From: Clostridiales bacterium
Lineage (GTDB): Bacteria; Bacillota; Clostridia; Lachnospirales; Lachnospiraceae
Length of the DNA: 12,218 bases
Assembly: GCA_018369015.1 (NCBI GenBank)
Contig: JAGZDD010000115.1
Location: 1 to 12,218 of the forward strand
Reading direction: 5' to 3'
A program made the translations under genes and the position numbers. The notes beneath the pieces were generated by a model. The model was not told the origin of the DNA. It worked only from the letters and a program-made list of their open reading frames with translations, and did no database searches. Shown here piece after piece: positions 4,776-12,098 of this stretch (position 1 is the first letter of the stretch; every line of letters starts with the position of its first letter).

Positions 4776-7508
4776 TTAATTTTCCAATGTATATATTAAT
4801 TTTACCTTTCCACACAATCCTGACGGCTCTAAAGGCACATATTTTGAGCTGCGGATAAAACCGTCCTTCAAGCCCCGGGCCATAGAATTTTGAATTTTAA
4901 TCGTCAGCACATTACATTCTTTGACAATACCTGCAGGAACAGGAAAAACATAAGGCGCCGCAAACGTGCTTCCGAGCTTTTTTCCATTCAGCCATACGCT
5001 GACCGACTCATATACCTGCTCCAGCAGCAAACTCTTTTCACAAAAACAGGCTATTCCTGCGTCCGCACATTCAAAACAGGCCGTATACGTTATTTCGCCG
5101 CTAAAATTTTCGTATCCGGGGATTAAAGAAATATCCTCAGGCTCTGGCATATACACCGGATCATATTTTATCCCAGTTTCCACATATGGGATAAATGTAA
5201 GCTGCCACGGGCCGTTGATTTCCAGCGTTTTTTCCGGATTCCTATCGGCAGTGCCATTGTTTCTTAATACCGCCGCGGATTCTTTATCAAAATAATAAAC
5301 TAAAACAAGTGCTTCCCACTGGGTCAGGCGAAGCTGACATTCAAGCCTGTTTTCTCCATTTCTTTGGATATTCTCCCCAAAAGGCACTATATCACCACGG
5401 ATGAGATTCATGGAAAATATCTGGCTTTTTTCCTCCCATGTTTCAGGCAAAACAAGCGTTGTTTCCAACGTCTGAAATTCTGCCTGATTATGCAGCAAAA
5501 GACACTCCCCGTCTTTATCTCTGACAAGGCAATACCTCAACTGCGGGCAGGCGGGCAAAACACAGATGTCCTGAAGCTCCCTGCGCTTTATGATCCACCA
5601 GGCAAGATCATTCAAAGCTACCGTTTCCCCTGGGCGTAAGACTGACAATCCCTTCTGGCCGCATACTTTATTTCCTGAATACTGCGCGTATTGAAAGTCT
5701 GAATATTCTTCCGGGAAGCTGTTTATAAAAATAACAGGAAAACCCTGATGATAAAAATCTCTCAGCTTATACATCATATTGCATGGAAGCCTGTAGCTTT
5801 CCGGAACAATCAGCACACGGTACCGCGCCCTGTGGACACGAAGCTCTTTCACTTCTCCGGCATCAAATACCCGGCCCTCCAACAGCCAATCCCCCGGAAC
5901 AACATCGTAATCAATCTGATTTTGCGCTAATATTCTGGCAGGCTTCTGAAAAAGCATCGCCTTGCCGCCCCACTCAGCCTCCGCATGGTACAGCAGCGCC
6001 GCGCGAACACTCCTCCTTCCTTTGCTCATCAAATGGCATAGACGATTGACATATTTATACAACAAGGTGAAATACGGGGCATAGAGCGCATTTCCAAAAG
6101 GGAACAAAGGATTTGATTCATGGCTCCCCTGCATTACAATAAAATGATTAATTCCCGCAGTCACCATATGGTCGAAAATATATTTTCTATACTTTGGCCC
6201 GGCAATCATGCCATATAAGGCCAGCACTTCGCAAAAGCTTTGACCGTCCATCGCGGGATTTAAACAGGCGTTCGATGACGCCAGCTTTGCCAGGCCGTAA
6301 TGATAAAACTCCCCGTCAGCCGCCCAGTGGCACCCATTGGATTCGTTATTGCTGTCGGCTCCGGGAATTAACTGTTCGCTAATCACATCCACACCGGCCA
6401 TATGCTGATATTTCTGAACACGGAAAAAATGGCCGCAGCCGCAGCCCAGGCGCCCATGGGAATTTTCATCCTCAAGCACATGCCCAATATAAAGCAGCCC
6501 ATGAGCCTGGCACCACGCATACATCTGATGGCTGTAATTTTCCTGGATCATCCGCGTAACTGCGTTCATATACTCATAGCGAACCTTTCCGGCAATGCTG
6601 TCCTCAGCCCCATACCATAAAAAAGGCAGCCACAAAGCAAACGCGTTGCCAAAAAGCAATTTCAGCACAGTCTCAAGCTCATCACACCACGGCAATGGCA
6701 TATAGCGTTTTCCTAATTTCGCATAAAAATCATGTTTTTTAAGATTGCCAACTTCCGGCTCATCATAAAAAAAGCCAAGCCATGTTTTTCCTGCCGCATC
6801 TTTGATTTCGCGAAAATGCGCTTCATACACGGATTCAATCAGAACTTCCACAGATTTTTTGTCTAAAAGGTTCATATAGTCAGATATTCCGCCGTTGCGC
6901 GTTGTAAAAATGAAAAAAATCCGGTATCTCCCCTCCGGCACATCCCATTGAAGCCTCCCATCGGTTACATTCCCCGTCAAATCAATAGCAGTTCCGGGGA
7001 TAAGCTCGCCGTTTTGATCTTTTTTTACTGCGACAACATATTTCAGCTCGTCTTCCTGCTCCAGGCAGGGATTGGGAATATATTCATAAATCTTATCGTT
7101 GAGAAAGTCTTCCGCCAAAAAACAGCCGCCCGGTCTTGGCCCTCCCACATCCATATGCCCTTCCGCCAGATAAATTTTCCGGTATTTTCTGTAAGGCTCT
7201 TTTTTAAACCAGCCGTTGGCCGCCCCTGTCGGAAAGGGCGCTGCGTCCTGTATATAAAATGACATTCCAAGGCTTTTAAGCAGAGCCGTCAGATCCCGGA
7301 GTATTTCGTACCAGTGCTGCGTAAACCCGGCAAAACCATTGCCAAGCCCCATACTGTACTCAAAAACCACTGTTTTTATACCGCTCCGATAAAGTTCTTC
7401 AATTTTTTGCTGTACTTCCGCCAGAGCCATATCCGGATGGAGCTCTACAAAGGAATAAACATAGTTTCCCTCCCTTCCGCATAAAATATCATCAATCCGC
7501 TCTTTCAC
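4776..7508 (-). CDS. GH106-like glycoside hydrolase (alpha-L-rhamnosidase-like)
   Basis: A large (910-residue) glycosidase-like protein resembling the GH106 alpha-L-rhamnosidase group common in Lachnospiraceae. The N-terminal barrel shows the typical opening, an AEVQQKIEELYRSGIKTVVFEYS stretch, then IQDAAPFPTGAANGW (about residues 86-100) and WLGFFYDEPEVGN (DEPE about 249-252), whose acidic residues are candidate catalytic groups. The C-terminal part (from about 765: GPWQLTF, then VSVWLNGKKLGSTFAAPYVF) is a jelly-roll sugar-binding domain. The start is taken as GTG at 7508 because GGGGAGG lies 10 nt upstream; an ATG at 7535 would add nine residues but has no ribosome binding site. There is no signal peptide, so it acts in the cytoplasm on imported substrate. 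It follows the AraC gene with a 90-bp gap. The family is fairly sure; rhamnose specificity is inference. Confidence 0.7.
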   Translation of the reverse strand: MKERIDDILCGREGNYVYSFVELHPDMALAEVQQKIEELYRSGIKTVVFEYSMGLGNGFAGFTQHWYEILRDLTALLKSLGMSFYIQDAAPFPTGAANGWFKKEPYRKYRKIYLAEGHMDVGGPRPGGCFLAEDFLNDKIYEYIPNPCLEQEDELKYVVAVKKDQNGELIPGTAIDLTGNVTDGRLQWDVPEGRYRIFFIFTTRNGGISDYMNLLDKKSVEVLIESVYEAHFREIKDAAGKTWLGFFYDEPEVGNLKKHDFYAKLGKRYMPLPWCDELETVLKLLFGNAFALWLPFLWYGAEDSIAGKVRYEYMNAVTRMIQENYSHQMYAWCQAHGLLYIGHVLEDENSHGRLGCGCGHFFRVQKYQHMAGVDVISEQLIPGADSNNESNGCHWAADGEFYHYGLAKLASSNACLNPAMDGQSFCEVLALYGMIAGPKYRKYIFDHMVTAGINHFIVMQGSHESNPLFPFGNALYAPYFTLLYKYVNRLCHLMSKGRRSVRAALLYHAEAEWGGKAMLFQKPARILAQNQIDYDVVPGDWLLEGRVFDAGEVKELRVHRARYRVLIVPESYRLPCNMMYKLRDFYHQGFPVIFINSFPEEYSDFQYAQYSGNKVCGQKGLSVLRPGETVALNDLAWWIIKRRELQDICVLPACPQLRYCLVRDKDGECLLLHNQAEFQTLETTLVLPETWEEKSQIFSMNLIRGDIVPFGENIQRNGENRLECQLRLTQWEALVLVYYFDKESAAVLRNNGTADRNPEKTLEINGPWQLTFIPYVETGIKYDPVYMPEPEDISLIPGYENFSGEITYTACFECADAGIACFCEKSLLLEQVYESVSVWLNGKKLGSTFAAPYVFPVPAGIVKECNVLTIKIQNSMARGLKDGFIRSSKYVPLEPSGLCGKVKLIYTLEN

Positions 7509-7518
7509 AGCCTTTTCG

Positions 7519-7525
7519 CCTCCCC
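7519..7525 (-). promoter_or_regulatory. Ribosome binding site deciding the glycosidase start
   Basis: GGGGAGG on the minus strand lies 10 nt before GTG 7508-7506 and inside the longer reading frame that begins at ATG 7535. The ATG itself is preceded by no purine-rich site. Confidence 0.6.
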
Positions 7526-7597
7526 TCTTTTTCATAAATCCATTGTAAGGAAAGGCCTGAAAAATAGAATGTATAAATATGACCTGTTTTTCAAAAT

Positions 7598-8635
7598 TTA
7601 ATCCTTTTTTCCTGCGTTTTTACGCATCTGCTTTGGCGAAATGCCATAATAGCTTTTAAAACACCGGTAAAAATGGCTCAAATCAAAAAAACCTGCCGCG
7701 CAGCTAATGTCCGTCATACTCATCTGTGTATAAAGTATTAAATCTCTGGCATTACGCATTTTTATAACCATTAAAAGCTCAGAAAATGTTTTTCCTGTAT
7801 ACTGCTTAAAAAACCGCGATAAATATTCTTTATTATAATTAAATTTTTCCGCCAGCTTTTGCAAAGTTATATCCGCATAATGCTTCTGCATATAATCTAA
7901 CATTTCAAATAAATTTTTATGGATATTTGTATTTACCGGTTCTGTTCCAACAGATCTTTCAGAATAATCCCGAATAAGCGACAAAAGCAGGCGGTTAAGC
8001 TCAAGCTCAAGCATTTCATCGCTGTAAGCACGCCGGTAGCAGGCTTCTTTATACATTGAAAAAATTAACGGATCAAACGGCGTATTTTCCCCAGTCTGGA
8101 ACAAAAGATACATGCCTGACATATCTTTTGTCAGCGCTTCGTTCATAAACCTGGAAAGGCAATCGCTCCCCTGCAGCCCAGGCACATAACTGTTAAAGAA
8201 AAACTTTTTTTCCACCTGGATTGAAAAACAAATACTGTCATCCGATACAAGCGCCGTACAGTGCCATACATTCGGAGAAATAACACATATATCCCCGGCG
8301 GTATGCTCTACGCAGGAGTCATTCACATAATGCCGGCATTTTCCATGGCAGACGTATAAAATCTCTACATATTCATGGCTGTGCTTAACAGGATAGACAT
8401 AGCGCTCATCTCTTATGACATGAATCGCTCCCTTCCCCGGCTCCATTTTAAAAATCGACGAAAATGAACTGGCAGTTTTGTTTGCCCTGAAATCCGGCAG
8501 ACATGGATAACATTCAAGTAATGTCTCATATTGACTAATATCTAAATTTTCTTCCAAAAAGCCGGCTTCCTGTTCCTGATAAATTTTCTTAAATATTTTT
8601 TCGCTGTCATTGAGTTCTTTAAATACTTCCCACAT
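7598..8635 (-). CDS. AraC-family regulator with N-terminal cupin domain
   Basis: A 345-residue AraC/XylS-type transcription activator. The N-terminal half carries a cupin-like sensor (about 75-150): VKHSHEYVEILYVCHGKCRHYV, then TAGDICVISPNVWH, with the His-rich strand pattern that binds sugars or metals in this family. The C-terminal 100 residues hold the two helix-turn-helix motifs: LQKLAEKFNYNKEYLSRFFKQYTGKTF (about 256-283), and MTDISCAAGFFDLSHFYRCFKSYYGISPKQMR (about 307-338), the AraC signature. GGGGAG precedes ATG 8635 by 4-5 nt. It is immediately upstream of and codirectional with the glycosidase, so it most likely activates the glycosidase and binding-protein genes in response to their sugar. 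A MITE-like element lies 22 bp upstream and may have replaced or moved its promoter. Confidence 0.93.
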   Translation of the reverse strand: MWEVFKELNDSEKIFKKIYQEQEAGFLEENLDISQYETLLECYPCLPDFRANKTASSFSSIFKMEPGKGAIHVIRDERYVYPVKHSHEYVEILYVCHGKCRHYVNDSCVEHTAGDICVISPNVWHCTALVSDDSICFSIQVEKKFFFNSYVPGLQGSDCLSRFMNEALTKDMSGMYLLFQTGENTPFDPLIFSMYKEACYRRAYSDEMLELELNRLLLSLIRDYSERSVGTEPVNTNIHKNLFEMLDYMQKHYADITLQKLAEKFNYNKEYLSRFFKQYTGKTFSELLMVIKMRNARDLILYTQMSMTDISCAAGFFDLSHFYRCFKSYYGISPKQMRKNAGKKD

Positions 8636-8648
8636 CCTTCTCCCCCCT

Positions 8649-8770
8649 TAGTCTTTTGTAACTATTCAGCCATACATCTCGGATTCGCAGCTGACGCTGC
8701 TTTTTCGCTTCTTACACAGCTAAATCATCGATTATGGCGTAGCCGCATGGCTGAATAGTTATAGTCTTTT
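8649..8770. mobile_element. MITE-like insertion with 9-bp target duplication
   Basis: A 104-bp element (8658-8761) without coding capacity. It ends in perfect 15-bp inverted repeats, TAACTATTCAGCCAT (8659-8673) and ATGGCTGAATAGTTA (8747-8761). It is bracketed by direct 9-bp repeats TAGTCTTTT (8649-8657 and 8762-8770), as expected from a staggered-cut insertion. It lies between the araC start and the divergent aminotransferase promoter. No transposase is in the window, so it would be moved in trans. Confidence 0.75.
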
Positions 8771-8790
8771 TAACAAATTCAAAATTCTTA

Positions 8791-8819
8791 TTTACATTAA
8801 CGCGTTAAACCGTTATAAT
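8791..8819 (+). promoter_or_regulatory. Sigma-A promoter of the aminotransferase gene
   Basis: TTTACA (8791-8796), a 17-bp spacer and perfect TATAAT (8814-8819) make a strong promoter. Transcription should start near 8826, giving a leader of about 110 nt that contains one hairpin. Confidence 0.8.
8797..8808. promoter_or_regulatory. Palindromic operator candidate in the promoter spacer
   Basis: TTAACGCGTTAA is a perfect 12-bp palindrome occupying the spacer directly after the -35 box. A bound protein would block RNA polymerase. The central CG with AT-rich arms recalls LacI/GalR-type operators, but no such regulator is in the window. Because araC is divergent, the site could affect both genes. 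Confidence 0.5.
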
Positions 8820-8843
8820 ATCTATCAAAGCATGTTTAAAGCA

Positions 8844-8870
8844 TAACTATTCCGGAAGCCGGAATATTAC
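8844..8870. repeat. Short palindromic repeat in the aminotransferase leader
   Basis: TAACTATTCCGG and CCGGAATATTAC form a near-perfect hairpin with an AAG loop. The tip resembles the GTTACTATTC repeats elsewhere in the window. It falls inside the predicted 5' untranslated leader, about 70 nt before the start codon. Confidence 0.55.
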
Positions 8871-8938
8871 ACTAAAGAAAAAAACAGCGTCTCAGCCAGC
8901 CCGATGGCCGCGCCAAAAAAATTTTAGGAGGAACGACA

Positions 8939-10126
8939 ATGATTTCAAAGCGTTTACAGGCATCCTTAGACGGTGCCGTCTGTATCCGTGATATTTTTGA
9001 AGAAGGAAAAAAGCTTGCCGCCATTTACGGCAAAGAAAACATTTTTAATTTCAGTATTGGGAACCCTAACGTGGCCCCTCCGGCTATTGTCAATGAAACG
9101 CTTAAACAAGTTCTTGACAGCGAAGATCCCCTAACCCTCCACGGTTATCCGGCCAATGTGGGACATCCCGATGTACGCCAGTGTATTGCAGGGCACCTGA
9201 ACAGCCGTTATGGGCTAAATTACACGCAGGACGGCATTATTATGACAAGCGGCGCCGCCTCTGCCCTGGCTATTTTGTGCAATACCTTTCTTGACCAGGA
9301 TGATGAGGTCATCACCTTTGCTCCTTATTTCTGGGAATACAAAAGCTATGTGGAAACAATGTACGGCAGACTTGTTCCCGCTCTGTGCAACCAAACGACA
9401 CTCCAGCCGGACCCGGACACTTTCGAGGCTGCTTTTTCCCCAAAAACCCGCATGGTATTTATCAATACTCCGAATAACCCTACCGGCGCCGTGTATACTA
9501 AGGAATCGATCCAAAAAGTCGCTGAAATCCTGACCCGCAAGGAAAAAGAGTACGGACATCCCATTTATCTTGTATCCGATGAGCCTTATCGGCTTCTCGC
9601 CTACGGCGGGCTTAAGGTTCCCTATCTGCCGGATTATTATAAAAATACAATTGTTGTTTATTCTTACAGCAAAACATTGTCCATTCCCGGCGAACGTGTC
9701 GGCTATATTGCCATGCTTGACAATGTCACCGATTATGCCAATATCATCGCCGGCATTACTGCCTCCATCCGTTATCTCGGTTATGTCAACGCTCCGTCGC
9801 TCCAGCAGAAAATGCTTTTAAAATGCGTGGACGCCACAGTAGATGTAAGCATTTATGAACGCAACCGCGACCTGCTGTACAAGTCGCTCACAGACATTGG
9901 CTATGACTGCATCCATCCCGACGGCGCTTTCTATCTTTTCATGCGCTCCTTAGAGCCTGATGATGCAAAATTTTGCGACAGGGCTAAAGAGGAACGGCTT
10001 TTAATGGCTCCCGGCACAGCCTTTGGCGGACCAGGTTTTGTACGTATCTCCTACTGCGTACCTTACAACGTTGTTGAAAGAAGTATTCCGGCATTTCGCC
10101 GGCTTTATGAAAAGTATCAGCATTAA
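8939..10126 (+). CDS. Class I/II pyridoxal-phosphate aminotransferase
   Basis: A 395-residue fold-type I PLP aminotransferase of the aspartate-aminotransferase-like group. Visible motifs are SIGNPNVAPP near the N terminus, the TSGAASAL cofactor-phosphate loop, NTPNNPTGAVY (N180 contacting the cofactor), SDEPYR (D214 pairing with the pyridine nitrogen), YSYSKTLSIPGERVGY with Schiff-base Lys245, and FVRISYC with Arg369 for the substrate carboxylate. It transfers an amino group between an amino acid and 2-oxoglutarate or a similar acceptor in the cytoplasm; the donor cannot be told from sequence. AGGAGG (8926-8931) lies 7 nt before the ATG. The gene has its own strong promoter with a palindromic operator and stands alone, ending at a large hairpin convergent with radA. 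It might be a biosynthetic housekeeping enzyme unrelated to the sugar genes to its left. Confidence 0.92.
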   Translation: MISKRLQASLDGAVCIRDIFEEGKKLAAIYGKENIFNFSIGNPNVAPPAIVNETLKQVLDSEDPLTLHGYPANVGHPDVRQCIAGHLNSRYGLNYTQDGIIMTSGAASALAILCNTFLDQDDEVITFAPYFWEYKSYVETMYGRLVPALCNQTTLQPDPDTFEAAFSPKTRMVFINTPNNPTGAVYTKESIQKVAEILTRKEKEYGHPIYLVSDEPYRLLAYGGLKVPYLPDYYKNTIVVYSYSKTLSIPGERVGYIAMLDNVTDYANIIAGITASIRYLGYVNAPSLQQKMLLKCVDATVDVSIYERNRDLLYKSLTDIGYDCIHPDGAFYLFMRSLEPDDAKFCDRAKEERLLMAPGTAFGGPGFVRISYCVPYNVVERSIPAFRRLYEKYQH

Positions 10127-10127
10127 A

Positions 10128-10207
10128 ATCCCCCGGGGCGGCGCCGGTTTTTTGGCGGTCAAAAATCCATTCCTGACCGCCAAAACCTGACACCGCCCCG
10201 GGGGGAT
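10128..10207. terminator. Large nested hairpin between convergent genes
   Basis: The outer arms CCCCCGGGGCGG (10130-10141) and CCGCCCCGGGGG (10193-10204) are perfect complements. They enclose a second perfect 12-bp stem, TTTTGGCGGTCA (10150-10161) with TGACCGCCAAAA (10174-10185). It begins 3 bp after the aminotransferase stop and ends 9 bp before the radA stop. The minus strand has only four T after it and the plus strand none, so it is an atypical terminator, possibly a transcript-stabilising or termination-assisting structure. Confidence 0.7.
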
Positions 10208-10215
10208 GATGCTTA

Positions 10216-11589
10216 TTAATGTTCATTTTTTATATATTTTAAAATATCCTGCACAGTACTGATTCCAATAATACAAATTCCTTCAACATTTCCAAGGGAT
10301 TTCATATTCACCTGGGGAACAAGGCACATAGAAAAGCCCAGCTTCTTTGCTTCCATGACCCGCTGCTCGACCATATTGACAGCGCGCACCTCGCCTGTCA
10401 GCCCTACCTCGCCAAAAATAATCGTTTTGGGGCTGATTTCAAAATTTTTATAGCTTGAAATAACAGCGCACACGATCGCCAGGTCGATGGCCGGCTCATT
10501 CAGGCGCATCCCCCCGGCAATATTCACATAAGCATCACAGCTATCTAAAGACAAACCAAGGCGCTTTTCAAGAACAGCCATCAACAAATTTACCCGGTTA
10601 TAGTCCGTGCCGGCCGCCGTACGCCGGGGCATATTAAAGTTTGTCCGGCACACAAGCGCCTGAACCTCCACTAAAATCGGACGCGTTCCTTCCATTGCAC
10701 AGGAAACGACAGAGCCGGACGCCCCCTGAGGGCGGCCATTGAGCATATATTCAGACGGATTGGGAACTTCCGTCAGTCCGTCTGAACGCATCTCAAAAAC
10801 GCCGATTTCATTGGTAGAACCAAAACGGTTTTTAACAGCGCGCAGCAAACGGTAAGAGGCATGCCGGTCGCCCTCAAAATAAAGCACTGTGTCCACCATA
10901 TGCTCAAGCACCCTCGGCCCTGCGACAACGCCTTCCTTAGTCACATGCCCCACAATAAAGATTGTAATCCCAAGCCCCTTGGCAAGCTGCATTAAAATCC
11001 CTGTACTCTCCCGGACCTGGCTGACGCTGCCCGGAGCAGAGGAAACATCCTCCTTAAACATCGTCTGAATGGAATCAATAATCACAATATCCGGCTTATA
11101 CTTGCGGACAACGCCTTCTACAACATCCAGATTTGTCTCACAAAGCATCATAATATCCTTTTCAAACCTTCCAAGCCGTTTCGCCCGCATTTTAATCTGC
11201 GCAAGAGATTCTTCGCCTGAAATATACAAAAGTGAAACGCTCCGGCCCGCAAGGGTGCGGCACATCTGAAGAAGCAATGTAGACTTTCCAATTCCCGGAT
11301 CCCCGCCCACAAGGACAAGCGAACCGGAAACAATACCGCCGCCAAGCACCCGGTCCAGCTCGTTAATTCCGGTCATGATCCGCGCGTCGGCGGCAAGGCT
11401 CACATCTGACAGCTTTGTCGGAACAGCCAGTACCATATCCCGGGCTGCCTGAGCTCTGCCGCCTGTTTTTACAGTCACAGGCTCCTCAGCAAAACTGTTC
11501 CAGGCCCGGCATCCCGGACACTGCCCCATCCATTTGGCGCTTTCATAGCCGCATTCCTGACAGAAAAAAACCGTCTTTGCCTTTGCCAT
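10216..11589 (-). CDS. radA: DNA repair protein RadA (Sms)
   Basis: A 457-residue RadA/Sms, the branch-migration helicase acting in recombinational repair. Domains in order are the N-terminal C4 zinc finger (Cys10, 13, 24, 27, with the KWMGQCPGC context), the RecA-like ATPase with Walker A GGDPGIGKST (about 95-104) and Walker B DIVIIDSIQT (about 167-176), the RadA-specific KNRFGSTNEIGVFEM motif (about 255-270), and a C-terminal Lon-protease-like domain without proteolytic function. Length is the family norm and all key residues are present. Its ribosome binding site (GGGTGG) overlaps the last codons of the upstream 134-aa gene, whose stop is 3 nt from the ATG, so the two genes are probably translationally coupled. 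In many Clostridia radA lies near clpC or disA; here neither is visible. Confidence 0.97.
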   Translation of the reverse strand: MAKAKTVFFCQECGYESAKWMGQCPGCRAWNSFAEEPVTVKTGGRAQAARDMVLAVPTKLSDVSLAADARIMTGINELDRVLGGGIVSGSLVLVGGDPGIGKSTLLLQMCRTLAGRSVSLLYISGEESLAQIKMRAKRLGRFEKDIMMLCETNLDVVEGVVRKYKPDIVIIDSIQTMFKEDVSSAPGSVSQVRESTGILMQLAKGLGITIFIVGHVTKEGVVAGPRVLEHMVDTVLYFEGDRHASYRLLRAVKNRFGSTNEIGVFEMRSDGLTEVPNPSEYMLNGRPQGASGSVVSCAMEGTRPILVEVQALVCRTNFNMPRRTAAGTDYNRVNLLMAVLEKRLGLSLDSCDAYVNIAGGMRLNEPAIDLAIVCAVISSYKNFEISPKTIIFGEVGLTGEVRAVNMVEQRVMEAKKLGFSMCLVPQVNMKSLGNVEGICIIGISTVQDILKYIKNEH

Positions 11590-11592
11590 GAA

Positions 11593-11997
11593 TTATACCA
11601 CCCGGATATTTCTTGCTCCATTGCCAAGCTCAACGCTAAAAATCAGCTTACCGCCAAGATTCGTCACACCGCTGCCTACATCGACTCCGTCAACATAAAC
11701 ACGGTACTCCTTCTCAGCCTCAAGGCCTAAAGCAATCTGGGTATCCTCATATCCTTCAACTACAAATTCGACCTCATCGCCGTCCATTTTAAAATTCTGG
11801 ACAACCGTTCCCGGCACAGATTCGTATACAAACAGATCGTTACATTCCAGCTTTGTAATTTCTTTAAATGTCTTTACTTTATAGCTGTCTCCAAAATGCT
11901 CAAAATCAGATACCTTAAATTTTGTATCTAATTCATAATTTCCAAAGCTCAAGCTTCCGTCATCTTCGGTGCGGATTAACCCCTCGATCACTGTCAT
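11593..11997 (-). CDS. Conserved hypothetical protein coupled to radA
   Basis: A 134-residue acidic protein with no signal peptide, membrane segment or motif I can assign to a function. The sequence alternates beta-prone and charged stretches: an N-terminal FGNYELDTKFKVSDFEHFGDSYKVKTFKEITKLECND part, then VEFVVEGYEDTQIALGLEAEKEYRVYVDG and a C-terminal GGKLIFSVELGNGARNIRVV. This suggests an all-beta fold, possibly two small sandwiches or a carbohydrate-binding-like module. AGGAGG lies 8 nt before the ATG at 11997. It is the first gene of a two-gene operon with radA. I believe similar small proteins precede radA in other Lachnospiraceae, but this is recollection. Function unknown. Confidence 0.8.
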   Translation of the reverse strand: MTVIEGLIRTEDDGSLSFGNYELDTKFKVSDFEHFGDSYKVKTFKEITKLECNDLFVYESVPGTVVQNFKMDGDEVEFVVEGYEDTQIALGLEAEKEYRVYVDGVDVGSGVTNLGGKLIFSVELGNGARNIRVV

Positions 11998-12029
11998 TTT
12001 TATATCCTCCTGTTATTTTTATCTTAAAG

Positions 12030-12056
12030 GGCCATGCCGCCTATGACAGCATGGCC
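12030..12056. other. Hairpin upstream of the radA operon
   Basis: GGCCATGC (12030-12037) and GCATGGCC (12049-12056) form a perfect 8-bp stem with an 11-nt loop. It lies 33 bp before the first gene of the operon, probably in its leader. On the minus strand it is followed by CTTTAAGAT, too poor in T for a normal terminator. Confidence 0.45.
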
Positions 12057-12065
12057 ATAAATACA

Positions 12066-12098
12066 GTTACTATTCCCGGCAAAGCCAAGAATAGTAAC
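12066..12098. repeat. Short palindromic repeat, 33-bp hairpin form
   Basis: GTTACTATTC (12066-12075) and GAATAGTAAC (12089-12098) are perfect 10-bp arms around a GGC/GCC inner stem. The same 33-bp unit occurs at 4652-4684 with five mismatches, mostly in the loop or at paired positions. It directly abuts copy 2 of the GC-rich element. Confidence 0.7.

Noticed and set aside
7536..7597. Dedicated promoter between araC and the glycosidase gene.
   Set aside because: TTGAAA and TATACA-like words occur on the minus strand but their spacing (about 13 bp) is too short; no confident promoter could be called.
12030..12056. Intrinsic terminator upstream of the radA operon.
   Set aside because: The stem is perfect but neither strand has a T tract after it, so it is listed only as a hairpin.
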